A stretch of 64,000 nt of DNA from Ichthyophthirius multifiliis (lineage: Eukaryota > Ciliophora > Oligohymenophorea > Hymenostomatida). The notes beneath the pieces are model-generated. The model saw only the letters and a program-made list of their open reading frames with translations, was not told the DNA's origin and searched no databases. This document shows, in pieces, positions 1-13,900 of the stretch. Position numbers and translations under genes: made by a program. Each line of letters begins with the position of its first letter. Position 1 is the stretch's first letter. The stretch lies in contig NW_004086329.1 of assembly GCF_000220395.1 (NCBI RefSeq), positions 1 through 64,000 of the forward strand, written 5' to 3'.

Positions 1-513
1 TATATATATATATATATATATATACTTATTTATTTTACATTTTTTTAACATTTTTTAATTTTATCTTTTTATGTATAATTTAATTTTTTTTTATATTCGA
101 AAATTCTAAAAACACATATACTTCATTTTATTTAATTATTTTTTTTAAAATTAAACTATAAATAATATCTTATTTCATTTTATTTAAATATATGTATTTT
201 AATTATATTATAAAACTATTTTTTTTAATTTAATAAAATTTTTCTTTATATAAAATTATTTTTTTTTATTTTTTTTATATATTTTAATTTATTATATTAA
301 CAAAAAAATTTTTTATTATATAATTTTTAACTTTTTAAAATGTAAAGTAATTTATTTTTATTTTACCTAAATAAATATTCTTTATATATAGTAGTAAAAA
401 TTCTAATTTATAAATATTAATCTATATATAATTTTCGTATTTTTTTTAAATTATTTAATTTTATTATTTCAAATTAAAAAGTTAAATTATTTTATTTTAT
501 TTTATTTAATTAG
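1..513. other. AT-only intergenic stretch with (TA)n start
   Basis: The first 24 bases are a pure TA dinucleotide run. The rest is A/T homopolymer-rich sequence with almost no G or C. I see no open frame with coding composition and no RNA gene. It lies downstream of the minus-strand HECT gene and probably holds its 3' untranslated region. Confidence 0.6.
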
Positions 514-2045
514 TCATTCCATTCCAAATAATCCTTCGAAATCACTTTGTAAAATTAATTGAATGTTATTTCTCATATCTTCTAATGATTAATACCTTAT
601 ATTTAATTAATAAATAATAATTTAATCCATATATTATATATTAATATTAATACATAGGTAATTCTAAACGATTAAAGCATGTATGAGACTTCGGATATGG
701 ATATTTTATATCATATTCAACTTATTAAATTACAAACTTTTAATAATCTCCTCTATTGGATTCTAATTTTCTGAAAATAAAATTAAAAAACTTAAAAATT
801 AATAAATAATAAATTTACTTAAATCCTTCAATAGGAGTTTATGAACAACCTGTACAAAATTATAAAAATCTAGAAAGCTATTATTAATTAAGTTCACTTA
901 AAATTTACCAAAACCATTTTACAACTTGATGTTCACTACTGTAATTTCCTTTATATTCAGTATTATTTTTCCAATCATCTAAATTAATAAAGGTTATTCC
1001 ATTTAAAATCATTTCTAATTCATGACTTTAGAAAATACTTAGTATTTCAAAAGGAATAACCTTATAAATTTCCTAACACATAGATTCTAAAAAAGGCTTA
1101 ATAAATTCAACACATAAATATTAAATTCTTTTTTATTAAATTAATAATAAATATAAAATAAATGATTTTACAATTTTTATATATATTATATATTTAATAT
1201 TTACTATTTCTCAATAAAAAACAATTTATTTTCATTATTTATTTCTATATTTTCTCCATTCTCGATTAGTTCGAATTTTTAGATTTTACCATTTATTTAT
1301 TTTTCTATTGTAAAATTTCCTATATAATCGTCTGGCTTTAAAGTATTATTAACCAAATAAATATAAGAGTTATAAAGCTTTATTTTTTCAAACCAAAAAA
1401 AATAAAAATAATAAATATTATAATAATATAAATTATAATTAAAAAAAAAAAATTACTTTTTCATCATAATAATATATATCACTAATTAAATTATTTTTAC
1501 CCAAAATATAATTTATAATAGTTCTATCAAAGCAAGCTTTTATTGGAATTCTTTCAAATAAAGATTTCCCTACAATTTTACCTAATAATCCAAAAAGTTC
1601 AATAAAATATTCAATATATTCAATATTAGAATTTATTCTATAAGCCAAATTTTAAGTATCGGTCTTAACAAACATTTCTTTATATTTATTTAAATTAGAA
1701 TATTGTTTATATTATTCAAAAATAAAATACCTATTTTTTTATCAAAAATATCTCTTGTGCATAAATGTACCCATTCCCTTAATAATCCTCCTGCATCTTA
1801 AACAATATCATTTGAGAATTAAATTTTAATCTCCTATTTAGATTTTAAAAATAAATATATAAAAAAATTACTCTTCTTAAATCACAATATTATATGTTAA
1901 CAACACTATCAAATAAAACATTATTTGAACTTATAAATATCCAATCACTCCCATATGTCCAAGGAATTCTTAATTATTCGCATTAATTTCGAAACCATAT
2001 ATTTTTATACTCAAAAGATTAATTTTATATTTCTTATGGAGTCAT
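514..2045 (-). CDS. HECT-type E3 ubiquitin ligase, short form
   Basis: HECT ligases take ubiquitin from an E2 onto a cysteine and pass it to substrates. Seen on the minus strand: DAGGLLREWVHLCTR (N-lobe), then GKSLFERIPIKACFDR, then the C-lobe active-site motif SHTCFNRLELPMY with the catalytic Cys at 677-679, and a C-terminus DFEGLFGME close to the usual EGFGxx ending, followed by TGA at 514-516. An intron near 600-655 is required: exon CCTAT joins GTATTAATCA to give PMYQSLEDM. Further introns lie near 1140-1200, 1390-1450 and 1840-1870. I chose the ATG at 2043-2045 because the frame is clean from there (MTPQEIQNQSF). This leaves little before the HECT domain, so no substrate-binding domain is visible. 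An upstream exon before an AG just ahead of this ATG cannot be excluded. The family call is firm, the 5' end less so. Confidence 0.85.
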
Positions 2046-4209
2046 CTAAAGTACTTTATTATAGTTTATTTTTGATAAGTCAAATTATTTTTTTTCCCAT
2101 ATATATCTTATTTTGTGTATATTTTGGTTAATTTTTAGGTTTACTAAAGGTGTTTTATTCCAATAATACTCAATGTTATTTTAATTATCTTTTATGGTAT
2201 TATCGATATTTGTTTTAGATTCTTCATTTATAATATTACTGTTATATCTTTGTTATATGCATATAGCTATATGAGCATGTACCTTTTTTAATTTTTTAAA
2301 AATTTTATTTTATTTATTATTAATAACTTATTAGTATGTTTAAGTTTAAACAAATTATAATGAACATTTTAGGACATTTTAAATTATTATTTTAAATTCT
2401 ATCAGTTTTTTTATTTTTTATTTGATGAAATATTTTTGATCCCATTTTTTTTTTTGCTATTATTTGTATTTTTTTTTTTAGTTGAAATATTAATGTTGAA
2501 ATTTGTATATTAATTGTTTTTAATAAATTAATAATTTTATAAAGTATAATTTTTTTTAAAAAAAAATAGAAAAAAAATTATTAAATTTTAGAAAATAAAA
2601 TATTATTATATATTTGATATAATTAATATATATTATAAAAAAAAAAAAAAAAAAATTATTAATTATTTTTTTAAAAAAAATCATATACTATTAAAACCGC
2701 CTTTTATTATAAAATAAAGGCGAATAAATAAATATAAATAAATATATAAATAAATATATATATAAATATATAAATATATATATTTATGTATATATTTATA
2801 TATATATATCTTTTTTTATAATTTAAATTAATTTATTTAAAATAAGATTATACTATTTTATTTTAAATTTTGTTAATAATCTATGTTACTTATAGCTTAA
2901 TAAATATATAAATATATTTATTCTTAAAAATTTATCCATTTTTTAAATAAAAATTTTATACAGTTTTTTAATTTTTATTTATAATATAATATATTTTTCT
3001 AAATAAATAATAATATTAAATAATTTATATATAAAGATATAATATATTAATATGCATTTATTTTTACTTTTATTTTTTTTAATTTAAATATAATAAAGAT
3101 ATATTTCTTTAGCTTTAAATATTTTATATTTTATTTAATATATACATAAAATGAGATTTTAATCAATAATATATATTAACAAAAATATTTTATTATAACA
3201 TTTTTATAATTTGATAATATTTTCTTTTAATAATTATTTGAAAATGCATAAACTAATAATAATAATAATATTGAAATTTATTGTATTAATTATTATAATA
3301 GATTTTTATAATAATGAATATAATATATTATATAAAAAAAATATATCATTATTTTTCTATTTAAAATAATAAGTCTTTTCTTATAATATTTTTTTTTTTA
3401 AATATTTGTTTTTATTTTTAAAAATATACATATATATTTATAAAGAACCATTTTTTGATAACTTTCTAAATTTTCAAACAAAATCAAAAAAAAAATGATT
3501 TTAAATAATATTTTTATAAAACTTAATTCTAAATATAATAATTTTAATTTTTTTTTTTATTTAAATCCAAAATATGTTTTAGTATTTTATTAATAATATT
3601 ATTATTGTTTAAATCTTAAAATTAAAATTCAATATTTTCTAATATATTTATATTTTTTTTAATTTGTCTATAATTTTCTATTTTTATTTTTTAGTTTATT
3701 TTTTTTAAAGGAAAATTTTATTAAAGCAAAACAATAAAAAATTCTTGAAATTTTAATTCTAAATTATATAGGATAATTTTTTTTAACATTAAAAAGTCTT
3801 ATATAAAAATTAAAGAGTTTATTTTTCGCAATATATAAAACTATTAAAATTAACAATAAATAATTTAAATAATATTTCTTATTGAAATAAAACATTATAA
3901 AAATAAAAACAAAATATAAAACTTTAACATTGAAAATCAATTAGTAGTGAAAAATCTAAAAAAAATTAATAATTAATTTTACTCTTATAAATTATACTCT
4001 AATATAGATAATAAATAATATATATTAAAAAAGCAATTATATATTGCTAAATAAATATTTATTTTCTATTATAAACTTTAAAAATTATAATATAATAGTT
4101 TAAATATTTATAAATTTAATATATATGAGAAAAATATGATATAATTAAAATTTAAAATATAATATATAACAAAAATAAATAACATATTTATATAAAAAAA
4201 ATTCTTATT
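2046..4209. other. 2.2 kb gene-free AT-rich spacer
   Basis: This stretch separates two minus-strand genes. It consists of poly-A and poly-T tracts and AT repeats. No frame has coding-like composition for more than a few dozen codons. The only GC-bearing structure I notice is the hairpin at 2698-2722, listed separately. Confidence 0.55.
2698..2722. repeat. GC-tipped inverted repeat (hairpin)
   Basis: CGCCTTTTATT and AATAAAGGCG are inverted copies around an ATAA loop, with one extra T in the left arm. It is the only cluster of G/C within several hundred bases of A/T sequence. It could be a processing or structural element of a transcript, or chance. There is no supporting context. Confidence 0.35.
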
Positions 4210-4911
4210 TCATGATCTTTCTTTAATTATAATCTATCTAAGTAACTCCACTAACTTCAAAAGCAAAACAAAAACATCTAAATAGACTGTAACAGCACTT
4301 AAAATGGAATCTCTATTTTCTAATTTTACTTCCGAAACCCTAGTTTATGATTCATAAACAAGGAAGTATCCCCAAATAATAGTACCCATTAGAATAAAAA
4401 TCAATTACAAATAACTTAAATTCGTAAAGATTAAAAACATTTAATAAACAATTAAAGCCCCACTAGTAACAAAAAGAGTAGATCCTTTAAATGAAAGTTC
4501 CGTTTTGGAAGTAAAAACATAACAAAATAATGTAAAATAGCTCATAAATACAGATATTAAAATTAGAAAAGCAAGTTCACTTGAATAAGTGTTCATAATA
4601 TAACAATACAATATAGTTAATGAAGCAGAAAAAACTAATAGAAGAAATACGTTTAAAGGGAACATACTGCACTTTTATCTGAACATAAATGATAATAAGC
4701 ATGTCGTAATTGTTAAAGATAAACTCACCCATGTTAACCAGTTATTTTGATTTAAAAATTACAATATTTAACTAAAATAATGAGCTAAAGTTACTGTAAC
4801 TAATATTATTAAAGTTTATATTAATAATATAGAATATAGACTTCTTAAATAACTCATATATTTAAATTGCGGGTATGTTTGTTCCTCAAAACTATGATTT
4901 TATGAAAACAT
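4210..4911 (-). CDS. Lifeguard / Bax inhibitor-1 (TMBIM) family membrane protein
   Basis: A single-exon frame of 233 codons from ATG at 4909-4911 to TGA at 4210-4212. It is almost entirely hydrophobic, with about seven membrane spans after a polar N-terminus (MFSQNHSFEEQTYPQ). Family features are visible in order: MFPLNVFLLLVFSASLT; the charged segment VYESQTRVSEVKLENRD before the last spans; and VYLDVFVLLLKLVELLR near the C-terminus, matching the LYLDI..LF..IL signature of TMBIM proteins. Members are multi-pass ER, Golgi or plasma-membrane proteins that affect calcium leak and cell survival. The length matches the family (about 230-300 residues). No intron is needed. The neighbouring TOR gene is divergent, with about 475 bases between the starts. 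Confidence 0.85.
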
Positions 4912-5385
4912 AATTTTCTTTATTTTTGATTCTATTTTTTTTTTTTTTTCTTTATTTTTAAAAATTAAATGAAATAAAGAAGTTTTATTTATTATTATTA
5001 AAGTAAAATGATAAATAATAATAATATATTTATTTATATTATATTTATTGAAATATATTTTATTTAAAGAAAATTAAAAATAAATATATTTTATTGCAAA
5101 TAAAAAAATACATATTTAATAAAGTAAAAAATTGCATATTTAAAATATTTATTTTAAACAGTAGAAATATATATTTAGTTTAATTTCATTATAATCTACT
5201 TTTTTATTTTATATAAAAGTAATACTATTTTTTTTTTTCTATAAATAACTAAAATAAATTCATTTATTTATTGGTAATATTAAAATCTTTTAATAAATCT
5301 TTTGTTTTTTTTCATAAGGAAAAAAAATAAAATATTAAAACAAATAAAATTTTATTTATATTTTTAATTAAATATTATAAAATAA
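4912..5385. promoter_or_regulatory. Divergent promoter region between TMBIM and TOR
   Basis: About 470 bases of A/T-rich DNA lie between two divergently oriented start codons, so both promoters must be here. I cannot point to a specific element. Both starts sit in A-rich contexts (AAATAAATG for TOR). Confidence 0.4.
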
Positions 5386-8300
5386 ATGTATAACTCTGAA
5401 TTAATAAAGCTTTTTGACCAGCTAAAAAAAGCCAGAAATGAAACTTCTGAAAGACTAGCTTAAGAACTTTAATAATATTATTTAAAAAACAGTAGTTAAT
5501 ATGATGAAGTAATAAAAAAATTATTTTTTAAAAAAAACAAAAAAAATTCAAAATTTATTTATTTTCTGTTCTTATTTTTTTTTTTTAATATAAAAAAGAT
5601 ATTTTAGTATCTTTAAAAAATAATAAACAGCTCTGACTTATAAGAAAAATATAGTAATTTTATTTTTAGCTATTAAATATAATTTTATTTATTCTTTTTT
5701 TTTATTAAAAAAAAAAAAGATGGATTACTTGGATTAGATTAAATATCATATGTCATACAAGAAAATTAATATATGAATTTTGTTAATAAATTTCATACAA
5801 ATGTTTTTTAATAATTCCAAGAAAATGCAGATTAGCGATATTTGAAAAAAACCGCAGAAGTATATGGCCGCTTATTAAAATTAGGTGGGACTAGAATATA
5901 AAATATATTGCATACATATATTACTAATGCCATTGATTGGCTTTTTAACAAGAATTTTAAAGAAAATCGGAAATATGCAGGTTTACTCGCATTAAAAGAG
6001 CTTCTCGAGTAAGCTCCTTTTGTAACATTTAAATCAATAATACAAACAGAAAAGTACAGAGAAAATATATGGAATTTAATAAAGTAAAAAAAAAATATAT
6101 ATATATTTAAAAAATAAATAAAAAAAAAGAAATAAAAGCATTCAATTAAGAGAAGCTGCTCTTATGTTTTTTGAGGTTTATATAAAATTAATTAGTTTAA
6201 AAGAATGTAAAAAAAAATTAATAATTTATATTTTATTTTTCTTTAATAATAAAAAGCGGATTTTCAAATAAAAGAATATACCACATTTTATAATGATATT
6301 TAATAAAGTGTAAAATAAAAAGATGATGATGTTATAATTGGGAATATCTCTGTATTAAAAATAATCTTAAGTTATTCAAATCCTGATGTTTTCTAAACAC
6401 AATAATTTTATGATATGTGTGAATATGTTACAAGTAAAAGAAGTTCTTCTTCAGAGTAAATTCAAAAAGCAGTAATTGAGGCTTTACCAATTTTATCTAA
6501 ATATAAAAAATAATATTTTATTGAGAATTTTTTCTAAAAGACTATCGAATTTCTTATTCTAAAAATAGCATAAAACCGAACTAGTCGAAACTATAATCGT
6601 AAAATAAAAAAAAAATACAAAAAAATATACTATTCTTTGCTTTTAAAAAATTTATAAAATTACATAATTCCTTTTTTATTTTATTTTTAAAAAAAGTTGA
6701 CATTACTATAAGTTATTATGATACTTTAAATAAAATTTGCTAATGTTTAGATGGAGGTGTTTATACTAAATTAGATGAAGCTTAACAAAATATAGTATTT
6801 AAAAATATAGAACTAGTAACAAGGACTATCCGATAAGATCTGATAGATAGAAAACCTTATATACCTTCTAGAATTTTATGTTTGCAGAATATTCTGAAAG
6901 TATTTAACGCATAATATTAATAATTAATAATTGATGAAGATAGCTTGATAAATAATATATTATTTAATGGTTTATACCCTCAAAGCATTGATTTTTTAAA
7001 GCAGATATAGAAGACTTATTTTTTTTAAAAAGATTAATAATAGAATAGTAAAGAATTAACTAAAAAAAAAATAGACTTAACCTAAAGTATTTAATATAAG
7101 CTTTTACTTTGTATAATAACTGTTCTTTCGAAATAAAAGAATACCATTCCTTAGAGTCTTTTATCAAGAAAATAAGAGAGAAAAGAAGAACATTAAAATT
7201 TTTTAAAAGCTTTAAATTAAATAAATGAATAAAACAAATAAAATGATGAAAAATCAATAGCTAATGCAATTTAAACTTTATCCACTTTTAACTTTTCCAA
7301 ATATGAAAATGAACTTGCTAATTTTGTTAAAGATAATGTCCTGGACTATTTGGATGATAAAAATAATAAAATAATAAGAAAAGCAGCAGCAAAAGCAGGA
7401 TGTTTATTATATGTAAAAAAAAAAAGAGAATAATAAATCTCCAAAAATATTATGTATGAAATTCTCGAAAAATTCATGAGTGTAGCTATTAGTGACCCTG
7501 AAGATGAAATCAGATAAACTATGTTATCTTCTTTGAATGAAAATTTCGATTAATATTTAAATGAACCTAATTATTTAAAGAAGCTTTTTTTATGTGTGAA
7601 TGATAGTAATATGTAAAAAATATTATATGAAATATTTTATTTTTTTTAATAACAAAAAAAATATAAAAAAAAAGAAATGTTCAATAATTAGCACTAACTA
7701 TTCTTTGTAGACTTTCCAAACATAATCCTTCAGATATAGTTCCTTTTTTAAAAAAAACTTTGTTTGAGTTTTTATCATAATTAGCATTTGATGAAGTAAA
7801 AAATTAATATAAAAAAAAAAAGTAAAATAAAAAATAAGATGTAAAATGAAAAATAAATGATAAACTTATTAAGTAGTTTAACTTGTCTTATTAAAAACGG
7901 CCCAGATATAGTAAAATCACATTCAGAGTCGATAGCTCATATTTTGCTTAATTTTTTGAATGATCCAAATATGACAAATAATATGATACCTGAACTTCTA
8001 AAAGCATTCAGTCAATTAGGAAATTTAGGAGAATAAAATATGCTCCTTTATATTGATGAAGTTGTTCCTATAATACTTTAGGCTATGTAAGATAAATCTT
8101 CTACTTCAAAAAGGGAAGCTGCAGTAAAGTCTTTTGTTGATATTATAAAATGTACAGGATTTGTTGTCTTACCTTATTATAAATATCCAAATTTTTTAGA
8201 AATTATATTGGGATTAATGAAAAATGAAGTAAATTTAGAAATGAGATAATAATGTATGAGATTAATAGGATGTTTAGGTGCCATAGATAATTTTTATTAT

Positions 8301-11300
8301 AAAAAAGTAGTGGATAAATTAAAAAATAAGTTCAAATTAATAAATAATTAGGATAATAATGAAATCGTTAATTCAATTGTAAGTAAATAATTAAAGAAGA
8401 AATTTAAATTTTTCGAAAAATTCAAAAACGCCAAATAACTTCAAGGATCATATAATTTAGTATTTATTAAAAAAATATATATATATATTTAAATAAAAAA
8501 AGACAAAATAATTACATTAATATTATGAGAATATTATACTTTTAGAAAATTTTAAATAGAAAAAATTGTTTTTAAAATTGGCAAATATTTAAGCTGAATC
8601 TAATCAAAATTAAACGAACAACAAAAACAGTGTAAATGGTACTATATTTGCTAAAAAAGATTCCAAATTAAGAGATTAAATTTAAATTGATAAAATTAAT
8701 AATAGACAAGAAAATGATGAAGAAATTAAAGTATTACTTTAAGCGCCTACTGTTATTTCTTTAAATGATGAAGATTATTATTCTAGAGTAACTATTAAGG
8801 CTTTATTAAAAATTCTATGTGATAATTCCCTTAGTTAACATCATGATCTTACAGTAAATACGCTTACATGCATTATTGGTAATTATAATATATTTCTAAA
8901 ATAATTTTTTTATTTTTAGGTGTTCTTAAAAATAGAACAAAAAATTTCCTTGACATAATAATTCCTGTATTTACGAAAATAATTTCTTAAGAAAATTTAA
9001 GATAAAGTTTATTAGATTTAATTTAGAAAATAATATAACATTGCGGTATTTTATTTTTTGAAAACAAAAAAATATATTTATATTTTTTTTACAATTTATT
9101 TAAATAAAAAAAAAGGAGTCCATTATGATTAAGCATATATAGATCCAATTTTAAATATATTTTTGGAATATGGAAAAGAAGTTAAACATTAAAAAATTTG
9201 TTTCTAAATATTAGAAAATCTAATAGATTAATAAAAAATTAATCTTAGGCATAAAATGGAGCCCATAATTCGTCTAATAAATAATGTAATAAATAAACCT
9301 TAACTCGATAATTAAGCTGAAATAGTTGATTTTTCTAAAAAAATGATTAAAATTTATATGAAATTAGCCGAATTATTAGATTCTAATCTTCATTTGATAA
9401 TTCCTTTTTTATGTCAATTTATAAATAAAAATCATTCAAATGCGCATTCAGAAGTAAAAGTTGAAATTGTGAAACTTTTTAAAACTTTAGCTTTATATTG
9501 TCCTTCTACAATTTAATTTTTATCTTTAATAGTTGATTCAATATTGAATTATTTAAATGATGGAAAAAACGACTAAGTAACCAATAATTAAATTCTAGAC
9601 ACTATTGTTGTATTTATTTATAAATATAGAAATTAATTTTTAGTTTATTTACCTAAAGTAAACATAATTATTAAAAATTGTAATATTCATCATAATTAAT
9701 ACTCTCGTTGTATTGAAATATTTTTAAATAATGGAAATTTAGATGACGTTTCTTCTTAATTAGAAAATGAATATCCTGTAAATATTATATATATATATAT
9801 TTATATTTATAAAAAAATATTAAAATAAGAATATAGTTGAATAAATATAGAGATAGCCTCCATATACCACTGAATCAAATAACGGAATATACCGAAAAAT
9901 GGTAAATGAGAAGTTCATAAAAGTATTCGACACTTCAAGCTTGACATCAAAAGAAGACTGGAATTAATGGATAAGGAAGACTTCTGTAGAACTACTAAAG
10001 GAATCTCCTAATTTAATATTATCCCCATGTCATTAACTAGCAGAAGTATACGAAGAGCTACAAACGGAACTATATAATATATCGTTTGCCTGTGTATGGA
10101 GTTTTTTGAGAGATAAAGATAAAGAATTTATAATAAACTAACTCACAAAAGCTATCAACCCACAACATTAAGACGCAGATAATATTCCAATAAATATTCT
10201 TTAAACAATTCTTAATTTAGCCGAATTCATGCAACACGATAAGGATGGTTTATAAATTGATAATTCAACTTTAGGAGATTTAGCAGAAAGATGTATGGCT
10301 TATGCTAAGGCACTTTATTATCGAGAACATGAATTCGAAACTGCAAATGAAGAAACAATAGAAATTTTAATTTCCTTATATACAAATTTAGGGTAGAGGG
10401 AAGCGGCTAACGGACTTCTTAATATTGTAAAAAATTAATTGGGAATGAATTAGAATATGAGCTGGTATGAAAGATTACACTAGTGGGAAAATGCCTTGGA
10501 TGATTATAGAGTAAGATAATTAAATTAAGTTGGATAGAATTTTTTTGTGCCGAAAATGAGATGTCTGAATGCACTTTCAGATTGGGAAAAATTAATTAAA
10601 AGTACAGAAGATGAAAAAAATATGGAAAATAGAAAATAGGTCATGCATTTGGCTGCTAATGCAGCAATGCATTTAGGTAAAAAAAAATTAGTTTTTTTTT
10701 TTTTTTTTTTTTATTTTATAGGTAAATGGGATTAACTTGAATTATATACAGAATAAGTAAATGATGATTATCCTGATAAAAATTTCTGGAATGCAGCTTT
10801 GTGTATTTAAAAGGCTTAATTTGAAGATGCTAGGTAATATATTTCTGAATCTATTCTTAAATTAGATAGTTAGGTTAGTGGTCTTTTGTTAGAAAGTTAT
10901 AATAGAGCTTATGATAGTATTTTGAGGTTATAGTAATTATTTGAAATGTAGGAAATTATTGAAATTAAAGAATTTGAAGACAAAGTTAAATAAGCTTAGA
11001 AAGAAAATAGAGAAGGATTGACTAAAATTTATTTATAATAAGACCTTGAACAAAAGAAAAAATAACTATAAGATGTATGGATTGACAGATTAAATGGAAA
11101 TCCAAAAGATATTGACACTTGGTAAAATATTTTATCCGTAAGATAATTATTATTATCAAAAGTGGATAATATGGATACGTAAGAAATATATTTATAGATA
11201 TAAAATTAATATTTTTTTAAAAACAGATGGTTAAAGTTTTGTAGATTAGCTTTAAAAGGAAATCAAATGAAAATCTGTTAAAAAAGTCTTGACGAATTAA

Positions 11301-13900
11301 TGAAAGAATAAAATCCAGACCCAGGTGCTATTGAATTTTTTGATTATCCACCGAAAGTAGTACTCGCGAATCTAGAATGTAGTTATTAAATGTGTACAGC
11401 AAAAGAATAATAAACATTTGAAAGAATGGACGAGTTTTTATAAAAAAATTAAAATTAAATAGATAAAAAACTAACAGCAAAAATGTTTTTAAAAATGGGA
11501 AACTGGTTAAGAGATAAAGTAAAATAAATAAAAATATATTAAATATTATATATATATAATATTATTATATTAATATTAATTTAAATTAAAAAGGCTGAAG
11601 ATTTAAGTTAACCTGAAATTATTGAAAAAATCGAACGTTTTTACTAATCATCTAAAAACTTTAAAGCAGATTATTATAAAACCTGGCATCATTACGCCTT
11701 ATTAAATTTCGATGCCATAAACATCGCCCATAATTCCTTAGGAGAAAACCAAGAAGAAAAAAAGCAATAATACATAAAAAATGCTTTAGAGGGTTTTATG
11801 AAAAGTATATCTTTAGGTGCTTCCTAGGAACATAAATCTCCTTACTTATTCTAAGATTCCCTCCGTTTATTAAGTATAATATTCGAATATGGTGAACTAG
11901 AAGAAGTGAATAATAAATTTCTTGAAGACTATAAATAAATCGACATTCGTGCTTGGATAGAAGTCGTACCTTAAATAATAGCAAGAATTTCCATATCAAA
12001 AAAAGACATATAAAGACTTCTACATCAACTACTAATACATATAGCTAATCATCATCCTCAGGCTCTTATATATCCCCTAACGGTAGCTTGTAAATCTAAA
12101 ACTTAGGGCCGTTAATAGGCTGCAAATCAAATAATTTCTGATATTAAGACTCATTCGCCTACTTTAGTTAACTAAGCTATGTTAATATCTGCTGAATTAA
12201 ACAGAACGGCAATTTTATTCAAAGAGCAATGGCATGAAGGTATAAAGGAAGCCTGGGAATCATTCCTCTAAGGCAAAAACTCTCATTAACATTTGATAAA
12301 AGTACTTTTAGGACTACATGAAATGATGACAATGTAACCTGAATCTTTAAGTGAAATTTCCTTTCACTAAAATTTCGGCGCTGAAGTTTTTGAAGCCGAA
12401 GCCTGGCTTCAAAGATACAATACTACAGAAAACGAAATCTGCTTATGTTAGGCTTTTGATATATACTATAAAATTTATTAAAGAATAAATCATTAGTTGG
12501 AAAGTTTAGATTACGTCTATTTAGAAAATGTATCCCCTAAATTACTTGAAACTAAAAATTGCGAAATTTCAATCCCTGGTTTATATAAGCCATCGCGTCC
12601 AGTGATAAAAATAAGCTGTTTCTAGCCTAAACTAGACGTTCTTTTTTCCAAAATGCACCCTAGAAAACTTTTTATATATGGTAGTGATTCCAAAGAATAT
12701 CATTTTTTATTAAAAGGAAGAGAAGATATTAGATAAGATGAAAGAGTTATGCAATTATTCGCTTTAGTTAATCGACTTTTACATAATAATCCTGAAACAG
12801 AAAAAAAAGCCTTAAATATTACTAGATATAGTGTAATACCATTATCTATTAATACAGGAATTATCGGTTGGGTACATAATTGTGATACATTATAATCACT
12901 TATAAAAGAATATAGGAAAGCTTATAATATTCGAGAAAATCCAGAAATGTCTCTAATGGATTAATTTTGCACTAATTACAGTGCACTTCCTTTGCCAAAT
13001 AAAGTTGAGATTTTTAGACATATAATAGAAAATACTAAAGGGGAAGATTTAAAAAAAATTCTCTGGTTAAAAAGTCCTAATAGTGAAATTTGGTTAGAAA
13101 GAAGAACTAATTATACCAGATCTTTGGCTACAATGTCAATAGCAGGGTATATTTTGGGATTAGGGGATAGACATCCATCTAATATTATGTTATAGAGATA
13201 AACAGGTAAAATTGTGCATATTGATTTCGGAGATTGTTTCGAAGTGGCTATGAGAAGAGAAAAATTCCCAGAAAGAGTCCCTTTTAGGTTAACAAGGATG
13301 CTTGTAAATGCAATGGAAGCGTGTGGAATAGTTGGAAATTATAGAAATACATGCGAATTGGTAATGAAAGTGATTAGGGAAAATAAAGAATCGTTAATTG
13401 CAGTTTTGGAAGCTTTTGTTTACGATCCTTTAATTAATTGGAGGCTTATAGCTATTTCTGGAGATGATTAAGGAAATAATAAAATAGCTGAAACAAAAGG
13501 AAATAAAAACTAAGATAAGGATTAATAAAAAAACAGTTTAATTGAAAATGATCAATAATAGAATTATTTAGGAAGTATTATTTAATAAGGAACTTCCTTA
13601 GCAATTAAAAAAGCTATGAAATAAACTTAAAAAAATAAAACAGAAGATAAACCTCCTTTATCTTTTAAAAAAGAAAAAGAATAACAATATTATGAAGATG
13701 AAGAAAAAGAACAACCTTAAGAAATTATAAATAAAAAAGCGCTAGAAGTAATGGATAGAATTAAAAAAAAACTAAACGGAAAAGATTTTAAAGAAAATGA
13801 ATAGTTGTCTTATGTTGAATAAGTAAATAAATTAATAAATTAGGCTACTTCTCATGAAAATATTTGCTAAGCTTATATGGGTTGGTGCCCTTTTTGGTGA
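5386..13900 (+). CDS. TOR: TOR (target of rapamycin) Ser/Thr protein kinase, PIKK family
   Basis: TOR is the catalytic subunit of the TORC complexes coupling nutrients to growth. It starts with [20 protein letters not shown] at 5386 and runs through many short introns (first at 5509; others near 6088, 6600, 7600, 8880, 9060, 9780, 10680, 11200 and 11520) with HEAT-like and FAT regions. The 3' part from about 11,595 is one open exon. Landmarks: FRB around 12,205-12,490; kinase P-loop region [36 protein letters not shown] (catalytic loop, ending about 13,195); [18 protein letters not shown] (DFG, about 13,215); [27 protein letters not shown]; and the FATC end [11 protein letters not shown] before TGA at 13898-13900. 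The FATC match is exact to the usual W-C-P-F-W ending. The FRB has bulky or altered residues at rapamycin-contact positions (see findings). An insert rich in N, Q, K and E separates kinase and FATC. TOR identity is certain; exact intron borders in the N-terminal half are not. Confidence 0.96.
12205..12490 (+). other. FRB domain of TOR with altered rapamycin-contact residues
   Basis: Translation gives [19 protein letters not shown] at the start of the four-helix FRB and [13 protein letters not shown] at its end. Aligned by eye with human mTOR (WHEGLEEASRLYF and TQAWDLYYHVF), the Ser2035 position is Trp (codon 12254-12256), the Trp2101 position is Phe (12455-12457), Leu2031 is Ile, Tyr2038 is Phe, Phe2039 is Leu and Phe2108 is Tyr. 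Asp2102 and Tyr2105 are kept. Confidence 0.8.

Noticed and set aside
1..24. Terminal TA run as a chromosome end or telomere
   Set aside because: Ciliate telomeres of this group are G4T2/C4A2 repeats; none is present. It is simple-sequence spacer.
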